The notes beneath the pieces were generated by a model. That model had not been told where the DNA came from. It was given only the letters and a program-made list of their open reading frames with translations, and did no database searches. The position numbers and the translations under genes are program-made. From the NCBI RefSeq assembly GCF_001889005.1, contig NZ_CP018153.1:1708501-1772500 (forward strand): a DNA stretch of 64,000 nt, in the 5' to 3' direction. Positions 43,838 to 51,698 of the stretch are shown in pieces (within the stretch, counting starts at the first letter, position 1; every line of letters begins with the position of its first letter). The stretch is from Christiangramia salexigens. GTDB taxonomy: Bacteria > Bacteroidota > Bacteroidia > Flavobacteriales > Flavobacteriaceae.

Positions 43838-44362
43838 CTAATTGTAATAAACCGTTACCGTCATGTCTGTGGTATTTTCATAGGTTCCAACCGTTTGATT
43901 GGCACCAACAGTAATGGTTCCTCCTAACTCAAAAGTTTCTGTACCAGATCCATCCAGAGTTCCTGTATTGGATCCCAGGGAATTTTGAAATGATCCTACG
44001 CTCATCGTTGCCGACCCACCAACCGTTTCTGTAACATCAAAAGATGCCGGATGATCTATAGTGAAAGTGTGACTGGCCTCTCCTGTAACTGTAAAAGTTG
44101 GAACAGAGACCGTTCCTGGTTGTCCAGAATTAATTAAACCGGCAGAACCACTTCTGGCTGCAGCCGGGGAAACGGTGACCGTACCGCCACTTGCGGTTCC
44201 AATGATCTCTCCAAAATTAAGGGTTCCGCTAACCGAAATAGCAATCGGTTTAACTACAACTGCTTCAGCCGTCGCAGTAGCCGTTTCCTGATCTACCTGT
44301 CCATAGGACAGGCTTGTAACACTCATCACAAAAATTGTCGCAAAAAAAGTTAAATTTTTCAT
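43838..44362 (-). CDS. DUF4402 major fimbrial-subunit-like protein
   Basis: A 174-residue secreted protein, first gene of the chaperone-usher-like operon. Signal peptide (LSYGQ) is followed by an alanine/threonine-rich stretch (ETATATAEAVVVKPIAISVS) and a DUF4402 beta-sandwich with LNFGEIIGTASGGTVTVSP near the start and a closing TVTVYYN. Small size, Ser/Thr/Gly-rich composition, first place in the operon and the strong hairpin behind it all suit a major structural subunit. ATG 44362 is chosen over an upstream TTG at 44389. Confidence 0.75.
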   Translation of the reverse strand: MKNLTFFATIFVMSVTSLSYGQVDQETATATAEAVVVKPIAISVSGTLNFGEIIGTASGGTVTVSPAAARSGSAGLINSGQPGTVSVPTFTVTGEASHTFTIDHPASFDVTETVGGSATMSVGSFQNSLGSNTGTLDGSGTETFELGGTITVGANQTVGTYENTTDMTVTVYYN

Positions 44363-44573
44363 GTTAATAGGGTTTTGAGGGTTGAACAACGAAAAAATCT
44401 AATAATTTTCTTACAACTAAATTATAAGAATAATCAAATAATACTGATTAAAACACATTATTATTCGACAAAAAGCGCATTTTATTGAATTTTATGTAAG
44501 AATTTACTTAAACAATTCTTAATATTAGAATATGCGTTTGAGAATAAATGAAGCTTTAATTTAAAGGGACCTT

Positions 44574-45719
44574 TTAAATAATTTTTCCATACACCGGAGT
44601 GATAAAATGCCCTTTTAAAAAATCTAATGCAGGGATCTCACTTTGCAAAATGACAGCTCTGGGAGAAGTCTCCAGAAGATATAATGCAGATTGTAATAAT
44701 GGAGCGGCCGTGGTGGTTTGAATCGCCCTAAGTGTATGCTTACCTACTTTTTGAGGGAGTATGACTTTGGAGGCTTCCAGTTTGCGAAGAATTCCTTCAG
44801 TATCCTTTCCTTCTACCGAAGCATATAACACTATCTGATCTTCTTCAATATGAGGGATAACTTCCTCCATTTTCGCTTGAAGGATCTTTATAATTTCTGA
44901 GTTGTCTTTTATTGAGCTTATTTGGGAGTCCACCCAGGCATAGTGGCCCGGGAACCTAAGAGTCTTATAGTCCAGAGATTCCACTTTATTTTCCAGACTC
45001 TTTGGAAGATCGGCTGCTCCGCCAGAAGTCAGATCCTCCTCATAGGTGATTCCATTTATAATGATCTTCGCCCTTTCAGACAAGGCCGGTAAATTACATT
45101 CCTTAAAATCGCGTATTGCGATGGCCTCCTTAAGATATTCTGTTGCCACTCCCACGGGACTCCAGGTAAAACCGTAAAAATGAGGCGCCACCGCATGCCG
45201 GGTAAGAGCACCTACTTTAAGCTGAAGCTTATCGGCAATTTTTACCCGATATTTTTCACAAAACTTCTGAAATAAATAATTCCCTAAAACATCAATATAG
45301 CCCGGCGCAAGTCCCGTTTGGAGAATAAAACCCGTTTCGGCATCTTTTGCGATCCCGATGATCTCATCGGTCTCAGCCACATATTCGGTTAGGTTAGCAT
45401 AATGAAGGCCATATTTTCGTGCGATCTGAGCCATCTTTGGAGCCAGACTTCCCGGCAAACAATCCAGAAGTATATCGGCTTTTTTAAAGATCTTCTGCGC
45501 TTCATCCCGAATCCCATCAAAATCCAATTGAAAAGTTTCGATCTCCGGGATTTTTGAAGTCCCTTCCATAATCCACTTCGCCATCTTATCGGCGCGGGAA
45601 AGCGTGCGGTTACCAATATATAATCTGGGTAGAATATTGCTGAACTCCATCAGCATAAGGCCGGCTGCCTCGGCTATACCTCCGGCTCCGGCAATTATAA
45701 TATCGTATTGCCTTGTCAT
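44574..45719 (-). CDS. Saccharopine dehydrogenase-like oxidoreductase
   Basis: A 381-residue protein with an N-terminal Rossmann fold (YDIIIAGAGGIAEAAGLMLM, GxGG-type) and the saccharopine dehydrogenase family layout (DILLDCLPGSLAPKMAQIAR; LQTGLAPGYIDVLGNYLF; later PGHYAWVDSQ). Family members act on saccharopine, carboxynorspermidine or unknown amino acid adducts; substrate is not evident. ATG 45719 is preferred to an upstream non-ATG start. It lies 122 bases downstream of a histidine-decarboxylase-like gene in the same direction and may share its transcript. Confidence 0.75.
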   Translation of the reverse strand: MTRQYDIIIAGAGGIAEAAGLMLMEFSNILPRLYIGNRTLSRADKMAKWIMEGTSKIPEIETFQLDFDGIRDEAQKIFKKADILLDCLPGSLAPKMAQIARKYGLHYANLTEYVAETDEIIGIAKDAETGFILQTGLAPGYIDVLGNYLFQKFCEKYRVKIADKLQLKVGALTRHAVAPHFYGFTWSPVGVATEYLKEAIAIRDFKECNLPALSERAKIIINGITYEEDLTSGGAADLPKSLENKVESLDYKTLRFPGHYAWVDSQISSIKDNSEIIKILQAKMEEVIPHIEEDQIVLYASVEGKDTEGILRKLEASKVILPQKVGKHTLRAIQTTTAAPLLQSALYLLETSPRAVILQSEIPALDFLKGHFITPVYGKII

Positions 45720-45841
45720 ACTTAAAGTTAAGCCATTTTTCAATGTCTCAACAATAAATATTTGATTATCAGAAATTTAAGCCCTCCCTATAAATAACAT
45801 ACTTCCCGGCCTCTTAGAAAAGCATCAGGACGGCATTACAT

Positions 45842-47002
45842 TTAGATCTCAAATTCGAAATCTTCTTCCTGTGGCTGCTCGCAGGTTTCCAGATCATAAA
45901 CAAATTCGTCTATTTGTTCCTTGGTCACATTAGGCATACAGATGATATGAGAGGTCTCCCCTTCGGTTGCGAGTTGCCATTTTTGTTTAACCTGTTCCGG
46001 CGTACTTGGAATAACAACGGTAAGCGAACCGGGATTGCTCCACGCCTCTACTCCTATCTCGTTTAATTTTGCTTTGCAGTATTCGGCAACTTCGAGACCG
46101 TGAAGATATCGGGCTTTTAACCCCTCAACACCAAGTTGTTTTAAGGCATACCAAAGGAACAACGGACTATGTCCATTTCTGGATCCGGTGATCGTGGTAT
46201 CCAGGGAACCTATATAAGATATGCTTTTGGAGATCCGGTCACGGTTACCTCTTTTGGTGATGATCACCCCGCATGGAATAGGCGATCCCACAAACTTATG
46301 ACCGCTTATCGAAATACTATCTGCCCCATCCTTAAAGTCGAATGGCACTCTGGGTTCCATAAATGCACCGTAGGTACCTGAAAGCGCGGCGTCACAGTGA
46401 ATATAATGATCCTGTACCGCAAGATTTCTCATGATCGTTTTAATTCTGGAAACATCATCTTTGGCTTCCTTCATGGTAGTTCCAAAAGTGGTAAGAACAA
46501 TAGCCGGTTTATGGCGGTTCATTCTCAAGGTATTTTCAAAATCCTCATAGTCTATTTCCCCGTTTTCCTGCGATCTGATGACGATACTTGGAATATTGAG
46601 AAGATGTATGTTCTTGCGAACACTATAATGAGTGGACTCCGAATAGTATACCATCCCTTTAGGATAGATCTCACGCGCCAGGTAAAGGCCATAAAGGTTA
46701 CTCTCTGATCCTCCGTTGGTCACATAACCCCAGAAATCTTTTGGCTGAGCCCTGAAGAGTTTCGCAAAAAACGAAACCACTTCCTTTTCCATGGCATGAG
46801 TCTGAACTTTCCAGGTGCCATCCTCAAAAGGATCGCCCAGATTATTTATAGGAAACTGAAGAAATGGAGTCAGTTCAGAATAGTCAAAATCCTTGGAAAC
46901 GGGATACCCCAGAAATGAATCTCGGGCCTGTTCAAGATTGTTTTTTAAGCTATCTAAACGCTGTTTATCTTCAACTGATAAATTCCTTTTATTAATCGCC
47001 AT
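45842..47002 (-). CDS. Histidine decarboxylase-like PLP decarboxylase
   Basis: A 386-residue group II PLP amino acid decarboxylase, closest in length and motifs to PLP-type histidine decarboxylases (about 378 aa). PLP lysine K236 in ISGHKFVGSP, H125 in ESTHYSVRK stacks on the ring, NGGSESNLYGLY and IHCDAALSGTYG are conserved. Substrate could be histidine, or another amino acid. The open frame continues upstream to 47230 without an ATG; 47002 gives the family-like start and TACTTTCG at 47028-47035 (minus) may be its -7 box. Confidence 0.82.
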   Translation of the reverse strand: MAINKRNLSVEDKQRLDSLKNNLEQARDSFLGYPVSKDFDYSELTPFLQFPINNLGDPFEDGTWKVQTHAMEKEVVSFFAKLFRAQPKDFWGYVTNGGSESNLYGLYLAREIYPKGMVYYSESTHYSVRKNIHLLNIPSIVIRSQENGEIDYEDFENTLRMNRHKPAIVLTTFGTTMKEAKDDVSRIKTIMRNLAVQDHYIHCDAALSGTYGAFMEPRVPFDFKDGADSISISGHKFVGSPIPCGVIITKRGNRDRISKSISYIGSLDTTITGSRNGHSPLFLWYALKQLGVEGLKARYLHGLEVAEYCKAKLNEIGVEAWSNPGSLTVVIPSTPEQVKQKWQLATEGETSHIICMPNVTKEQIDEFVYDLETCEQPQEEDFEFEI

Positions 47003-47449
47003 AGAGGTGCAATTTTGAAAATTTGCGCGAAAGTAATTAATGCTAAAGAACTGACGTAAATTTTTGAACTTAAAATGCAGAACTTCTTCACGGCTAAGAA
47101 GAATTTGATCTAAATAGCTAAGTTGCCTGCCGCTTATGTATGGTGAATAAAAAAAAGCCTCCTGCATTAACCAAATTATGGTAAACCGTAATTTTTCATG
47201 GACAAAGGTTCTTAACTTTGGATCCAACAAGAGGTTTTTTTGGTTTTTAAGAGCAAATTAATTTTGTCTTTAAAACAATGCCGGTAGAATTGAGGTGATT
47301 TGAGTAGGGTCTGATCGCTGAAATGAAGCCGGCATTCTTTATTTGATGATTGACCTTGCATTATCTACTCTTATTTTAATCATTTATTATTACGACATAA
47401 TGTGTCGCCATCTCTTAATTTAGTTGTGTTGAACATTTAAATTCACAGG
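47003..47449. other. Divergent intergenic region with promoter box, RNA-like repeat and dyad
   Basis: About 447 bases. On the minus strand CGAAAGTA read as TACTTTCG (47028-47035) may drive the decarboxylase gene. A terminal inverted repeat AATGCCGG/CCGGCATT encloses 47277-47336 (listed separately). CGACA and TGTCG (47393-47397, 47403-47407) form a short dyad 42 bases before the hydrolase gene. Confidence 0.5.
47277..47336 (+). ncRNA. Candidate structured RNA, copy A
   Basis: Sixty bases closed by a perfect 8-bp stem AATGCCGG/CCGGCATT. The 44-base interior contains TAGGGTC, then GAT and GAA, at nearly the same distances from the closing stem as in a second copy at 50811-50872. Strand is unproven. 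Size and position would suit a small conserved RNA of flavobacteria such as the Flavo-1 type, but I cannot confirm that identity. Confidence 0.42.
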
Positions 47450-47938
47450 ATGAATATTTTATATCTACATGGACTTCACAGTAAATTAAGTCCACAAAAA
47501 CGAAAAATTCTTGAAATATATGGTAAAGTATATGCCCCGGATATAGCTTACGAGGCTAAACATATACAGCCGGTTGAAATTTTAAAACAATTTCCAGACA
47601 CAGAGTTTAATGTAGTAATTGGAAGTAGTATGGGTGCGTTAAACGCCTATATCATTTCTGAAAATATTGGAAGGTGTGCATTACTGTTTAATCCTCCTCT
47701 CTCCAAATACAAACCTGTAACTTTTGCCACTACTATCCTTAAAGCCGTTGCAACAAAACATATAGTCCTGGGCGGCAAAGATGAAGTAGTAAACCCGGCA
47801 GAAACTCTGAAATTTTTAGGAGAACATCTCGCTACAGACGAATTGAATATAAAAACGTTCCCTGACTTAACTCATCGGATTCCTCTCGATCTTTTCGAAG
47901 AACAGCTGAAATTATTCTTTAGTAGCCTTTGTTATTAA
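47450..47938 (+). CDS. YqiA-like alpha/beta hydrolase (UPF0227)
   Basis: A 162-residue small esterase-like protein. ILYLHGLHSKLSPQK is the oxyanion-hole start, the nucleophile lies in GSSMGALNA, an aspartate in GGKDEVVNP and the histidine in LTHRIP complete the triad. It resembles E. coli YqiA, an esterase with no settled physiological substrate. Monocistronic as far as can be seen. Confidence 0.82.
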   Translation: MNILYLHGLHSKLSPQKRKILEIYGKVYAPDIAYEAKHIQPVEILKQFPDTEFNVVIGSSMGALNAYIISENIGRCALLFNPPLSKYKPVTFATTILKAVATKHIVLGGKDEVVNPAETLKFLGEHLATDELNIKTFPDLTHRIPLDLFEEQLKLFFSSLCY

Positions 47939-47948
47939 TTTTTAAATT

Positions 47949-48125
47949 ATGAGTGTACGTGAGAGTTTAAAGCGCTATTCAAAGATTATTTCCCTGCTAA
48001 GGAGAAGGCCCATGAGCTATAAGGAACTCCAGGATGAGATAGCCCTGGACCCCGATGCCGTGGAAGATAAAATGTTAACCTCGCAACGCACACTGCAGGC
48101 AACAATGATTATTCAGATCCAATAG
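47949..48125 (+). pseudogene. Remnant of a WYL/HTH transcriptional regulator (N-terminal fragment)
   Basis: A 58-residue frame MSVRESLKRYSKIISLLRRR, then PMSYKELQDEI and LTSQRTLQ. These match the N-terminal winged helix of DeoR/WYL-type regulators (RYxxIIxxLRxxP then SxRTFQRDL), but the frame ends soon after the SQRTLQ helix and no WYL domain follows; the next 50 bases hold a terminator. It is best read as a truncated, decayed regulator gene; a functional micro-regulator is less likely. Confidence 0.5.
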
Positions 48126-48170
48126 AAGCGCAGATAGGTGGATAATTGAAGTTGAAAAAAATTTAAAAAA

Positions 48171-48194
48171 CCGCAATTCCTGCGGCTTTTTTTA
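48171..48194 (+). terminator. Short terminator hairpin before the sensor kinase gene
   Basis: CCGCA (48171-48175) and TGCGG (48181-48185) with loop ATTCC, preceded by an A-run and followed by CTTTTTTT. Confidence 0.65.
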
Positions 48195-48204
48195 TTTTTA
48201 CACA

Positions 48205-50130
48205 ATGAACCTACGCCCCCTGATTTGTGTTTTTGGCCTGCTGATACTCCTAATTGCGGCCTGTAATAGGTCTAATTCCTTTTCAGAAAATTCAAATGCG
48301 ATACGACAAGATGCCGCCTCTATCTTTTTTGACAAAGGAAAAGCTGCTAAAGATTTTCGGGAAAAAATCTCTTTTTTCAATAAGGCCCTTAGAGAATTGG
48401 AATTCAAAACTGATACTCTAATTCCTGATATTCTTGATTACAAGATTTATTATCATGTAAGTTTGAAAGAATACGATAGTTCGCTTTATTTTTCAGATTC
48501 TCTTATCAATACTGCCCGGGCTCAACAGGACTCTACCTACCTGGCCAAGGGCTATTACCGAAAAGCCTCGGCATTTAGAAATATGAATCAATACGAAAAG
48601 CAATTTGAAAATTCCTTTGCTTCACGTGAGATCTATTTAAAAATTGATGACTCTTCTAATGCAGGACGAAGAACATCAGAAATGGCTACTGCTCAGAGTC
48701 AGCTGACCGATTATATTGGTGCTCAGGAAACCGCTACTGAAGCTTTAAAATATCTGACTGACTCAGATTCTGCCTATATAAGTAGCGCATATAACACGAT
48801 CGCCACAGCATACAGGAATCAGGGTTTTTATCAGGATGCGGTTAAAGAATGGAGAAATGCGCTTAAATATGCAACCAGAACCCGGGATAGTCTCAGCAAC
48901 CTGAATAATATTGCTCTTACTCTACAGGATCAAAAAGAATATGAGGAGGCACTGGAGATTTTCAGAAATATCATCGATAGATCTAACCAAACTACTAAAA
49001 CCTCAAAAGCCAGATTCATTGATAATTATGCCTATACAAAATGGTTACAGGATTCCTCGGCAATTGTAATTGATGAACTTTTACAAGCCGCAGCAATCAG
49101 GAGGGATGAAAATGATCAAAATGGACTCCTTGCCAGTTATGATCATCTTTCAGATTATTACCAGTTTAAAAGTAAGCGGCTTTCTAAAATTTATGCCGAT
49201 AGTTTACTACAGACTGCTCAGAATACCAATAGCAAGACTGCTCAGTTAAATGCTCTTCAAAAACTAATTCAACTTTCACCTTCAAATGAAATAAAGGATC
49301 TGTCCAAAAGATATATTCAACTGAATGATAGCATTAGAAAAGAAAATATTCGAGCTAAAAATGTCTTCTCGAAAATTAAGTACGATGAAGAGCAAAAGCA
49401 GAGGGAGATTTATAACCTGGAAGCAAAAACGCTCAAGCAGCAAATAGAAACCGAAGACTTAAGGAATCAAACCATTATCCTTTCCCTCGGAGGACTTCTA
49501 TTATTGGTGAGTAGCGGATTCGGTTTTTATTATTTAAGACAAAAACATAGCCGGGAGAAAATAAGAGAAACCCATAAGACCGAAACCAGGATTTCCAAAA
49601 AGATCCATGATGAGCTGGCCAATGACGTTTATAATGTGATGAGCGGAATACAGGATATTGCACCAAATGATACCATGGATAAACTGGAAAATATTTATAA
49701 ACGCACCCGCAATATCTCCAGGGAAAACAGCAGTATTCCCCTGGGAGTTAATTATTTGACTCATTTAGTATCTACCCTTAGCTCTTCTATTTCAGAAAAC
49801 ACGAGACTTATTTTACGTGGCGAAGAAAGCATAAAATGGGGTAGTCTTAGTCCCGAGAAAAAGATCATTCTTTATAGAGTTCTGCAGGAGATGATTATCA
49901 ATATGAATAAACACAGCCAGGCAAGTTTAGTGGCCATCATATTTTCTGAAGAAAAGAATTTATTGAAAATTCAATATTCCGATAACGGGGTTGGGGTTTC
50001 AAATGAAAGCCTGAGATCTGGGAATGGGATCCTAAATATGGAAAACCGTATTTATTCTATAAATGGAAAACTTAATTTTGAAACAGAACCGGGTAAAGGA
50101 TTTAAAATATTGATCCAGATTCCGTTATAA
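48205..50130 (+). CDS. TPR-containing sensor histidine kinase
   Basis: A 641-residue two-component sensor. Signal/lipobox-like start (LLILLIAAC, cysteine 20), about seven TPR-like helical repeats through about 345 (for example AYRNQGFYQDAVKEWRNALK), a coiled coil (380-420), one membrane helix (424-444), a HisKA_3-like dimerisation region with H468 in KKIHDELANDVYN, and an HATPase domain with DNGVGVS and GNGILNMENRI. This NarX/LytS-like pattern is common in flavobacteria. The N-terminal cysteine suggests the sensor arm may be lipid-anchored, which is inference. The response regulator gene follows after 8 bases. Confidence 0.85.
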   Translation: MNLRPLICVFGLLILLIAACNRSNSFSENSNAIRQDAASIFFDKGKAAKDFREKISFFNKALRELEFKTDTLIPDILDYKIYYHVSLKEYDSSLYFSDSLINTARAQQDSTYLAKGYYRKASAFRNMNQYEKQFENSFASREIYLKIDDSSNAGRRTSEMATAQSQLTDYIGAQETATEALKYLTDSDSAYISSAYNTIATAYRNQGFYQDAVKEWRNALKYATRTRDSLSNLNNIALTLQDQKEYEEALEIFRNIIDRSNQTTKTSKARFIDNYAYTKWLQDSSAIVIDELLQAAAIRRDENDQNGLLASYDHLSDYYQFKSKRLSKIYADSLLQTAQNTNSKTAQLNALQKLIQLSPSNEIKDLSKRYIQLNDSIRKENIRAKNVFSKIKYDEEQKQREIYNLEAKTLKQQIETEDLRNQTIILSLGGLLLLVSSGFGFYYLRQKHSREKIRETHKTETRISKKIHDELANDVYNVMSGIQDIAPNDTMDKLENIYKRTRNISRENSSIPLGVNYLTHLVSTLSSSISENTRLILRGEESIKWGSLSPEKKIILYRVLQEMIINMNKHSQASLVAIIFSEEKNLLKIQYSDNGVGVSNESLRSGNGILNMENRIYSINGKLNFETEPGKGFKILIQIPL

Positions 50131-50138
50131 CTTTCAGT

Positions 50139-50804
50139 ATGTTTAAAAAAGTGTTAGTTGCAGAAGATATGGACAGTATTAATCATGCTGTATCATCGGT
50201 CCTGAAAGATCTCAATATTGCTGAAGTTGTCCATGCGCAATATTGCGACAAAGCCTGGCTCCTTGCCAAGAAAGCATCCCTGGGTGATGAACCTTTCGAG
50301 CTGCTTATCTGTGACCTTTCTTTTAAAGAAGATCACCGGGAAGAGAAAATTAAATCTGGACAGGAACTAATCACCATTTTAAAAGCTGAGTATCCTGAGC
50401 TGAAAATAATTGTGAATTCTATAGAGGACCATCCACAAACGGTAAAAGATTTATGGGCTTCTGGAAATATAGATGCTTATGTATGTAAAGATCGCAACGG
50501 ACTCAAGGAATTAAAAGAAGCAATTCTGCAATTAAGCAAAGGTGACATTTATAATTCCCCTTCTATAGACAGGATCCTAAAACAAAATAACGTTCTTACC
50601 TTAAACGATTTTGAGATCAATATTGTGAAGTTCCTGGCAAATGGTCTTACTCAGGATCAAATAGAGCAGGAATTAAAATGTAAGAAGATAAAACCTAGTA
50701 GTAAAAGTGCCATTGAAAAAAAACTGAAGGAGCTACGTGAAGAGTTCAACGCAAACACAAACCCTCATCTGGTTTCTATCATGAAAGACCTTCAATTGAT
50801 ATAA
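50139..50804 (+). CDS. LuxR-like response regulator
   Basis: A 221-residue regulator: receiver domain (about 1-130) with acidic pocket E9/D10, phosphorylation site D59 in LLICDLSF and K117 in YVCKDR; then a linker and a helical C-terminal domain (about 150-210; LTLNDFEINIVKFLANGLTQ then IEQELKCKKIKPSSKSAIEK) in the place of a LuxR-type HTH. The HTH is diverged from NarL-type consensus. Paired with the upstream sensor kinase by an 8-base spacing. Targets unknown. Confidence 0.85.
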   Translation: MFKKVLVAEDMDSINHAVSSVLKDLNIAEVVHAQYCDKAWLLAKKASLGDEPFELLICDLSFKEDHREEKIKSGQELITILKAEYPELKIIVNSIEDHPQTVKDLWASGNIDAYVCKDRNGLKELKEAILQLSKGDIYNSPSIDRILKQNNVLTLNDFEINIVKFLANGLTQDQIEQELKCKKIKPSSKSAIEKKLKELREEFNANTNPHLVSIMKDLQLI

Positions 50805-50810
50805 AAATAC

Positions 50811-50872
50811 AATATGCCAGACCATAGAAGTTTTTAGAATAGGGTCGATTAACCGAACTAGGCTGGTATATT
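50811..50872 (+). ncRNA. Candidate structured RNA, copy B
   Basis: Sixty-two bases closed by a 10-bp stem AATATGCCAG/CTGGTATATT with one G-U pair. The interior has TAGGGTC followed by GAT and GAA, matching copy A at 47277-47336 in order and spacing while the stem sequences differ but both keep pairing, which points to conserved structure. It starts 6 bases after the response regulator stop, so it could be in the 3' UTR or an independent RNA. Confidence 0.42.
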
Positions 50873-51195
50873 TTAAAATAAGAGATTTAAATTAAATTAT
50901 CTCAAAACTTAGCTCTATAATTTAATGCCACTTAATATCAGTTTCGGTTTATATCATTTAAATTTTCTTAATAAGATACCGGCACATTAAAGATTATTAC
51001 CAATAATTCTACTCTAAGTTATATTCCACAATTATAATAATTCAGCAAAAATTTATATTACTCATAAATAGTTATCTAAACCCAGGATATTATTGATCCT
51101 TGATTTTTAATTTAATTAGAAATATTTCACGGGAATAAATTAGATAAAAGATGAGGTAAACGGATAAATAACGGAGAAGAAAGAAATATTAAAAA
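50873..51195. other. AT-rich intergenic region
   Basis: Over 300 bases of very AT-rich sequence between the candidate RNA and the tRNA terminator. I see no reading frame with protein character, no clear promoter and no strong hairpin in it. Confidence 0.5.
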
Positions 51196-51230
51196 CAAAA
51201 AACCCTCTAAATCAATAAGATAAAGAGGGT
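51190..51230 (-). terminator. Terminator of the tRNA unit
   Basis: On the minus strand ACCCTCT (51224-51230) pairs with AGAGGGT (51202-51208), followed by TTTTTTGTTTTT. It lies seven bases past the tRNA-Leu 3' end. Confidence 0.75.
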
Positions 51231-51236
51231 CTTTAG

Positions 51237-51322
51237 TACTCGGAGCGGGACTTGAACCCGCACGACCGTTGCTGGTCATTGGATTTTAAGTCCAACGTGT
51301 CTACCAATTCCACCATCCGAGC
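51237..51322 (-). tRNA. tRNA-Leu (UAA)
   Basis: An 86-base class II tRNA. Acceptor GCTCGGA pairs with TCCGAGT (first pair G-U), the anticodon loop CTTAAAA gives anticodon UAA, the variable arm is long as in tRNA-Leu, and the T-loop is GGTTCAAGTCC. The CCA end is not encoded (ACTAAAG follows). It is downstream of tRNA-Gly on the same strand. Confidence 0.93.
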
Positions 51323-51355
51323 GTGGATTTTATTAAGAGCGAAAAACTTTTAAGT

Positions 51356-51443
51356 TTTTTTCGCTTTCCGAGCGAAAAACGGTCCCGAAGCGTCGGGAGA
51401 ACCCGCAACCTCAGAGTTTTTTCGCTTTCCGAGCGAAAAACGG
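51356..51443 (-). repeat. Duplicated tRNA-Gly 3' end with inserted hairpin
   Basis: A 27-base block covering the tRNA-Gly acceptor 3' strand and its following hairpin occurs at 51417-51443 (true tRNA) and again, identical, at 51356-51382. The extra copy is joined to a T-arm-like GAACCCGCAACCTC (51399-51412), but the T-loop is replaced by a perfect hairpin TCCCGA-AGCG-TCGGGA (51383-51398). So a degenerate tRNA half lies between the two tRNA genes. Confidence 0.75.
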
Positions 51444-51504
51444 GATTCGAACCCGCGACCTCCACCTTGGCAAGGTGGCGCTCTACCAACTGAGCTATTT
51501 TCGC
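51432..51504 (-). tRNA. tRNA-Gly (GCC)
   Basis: A 73-base tRNA: acceptor GCGAAAA with TTTTCGC, D-arm TAGCTCAGTTGGTAGAGC, anticodon loop TTGCCAA giving anticodon GCC, T-loop GGTTCGAATCC, discriminator T. CCA is not encoded. Its acceptor strand TTTTCGC can alternatively pair with a GCGAAAA just downstream. Confidence 0.93.
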
Positions 51505-51698
51505 GATTTTTAAGAACATCTGCTATGCTTCCATAGCCGTTATTGCGGAGGCAAATTTAAAACAAATCTCATAATACCCAAGAACTTTTTATAAAAATAA
51601 AGCAGAAAAAAATTATTTCTCCTCCTGCATTATGCCTGCCCTGCCCACATATTTTCTAACCTGCTGTTATTCAGATATCAGAAAATTCAACCTAAGGA

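Noticed and set aside
50873..51195. Possible further copy of the structured RNA around GATACCGGCAC (near 50971) and a similar string near 55929
   Set aside because: The TAGGGTC core and a proper closing stem are missing; the short shared string alone is not enough.
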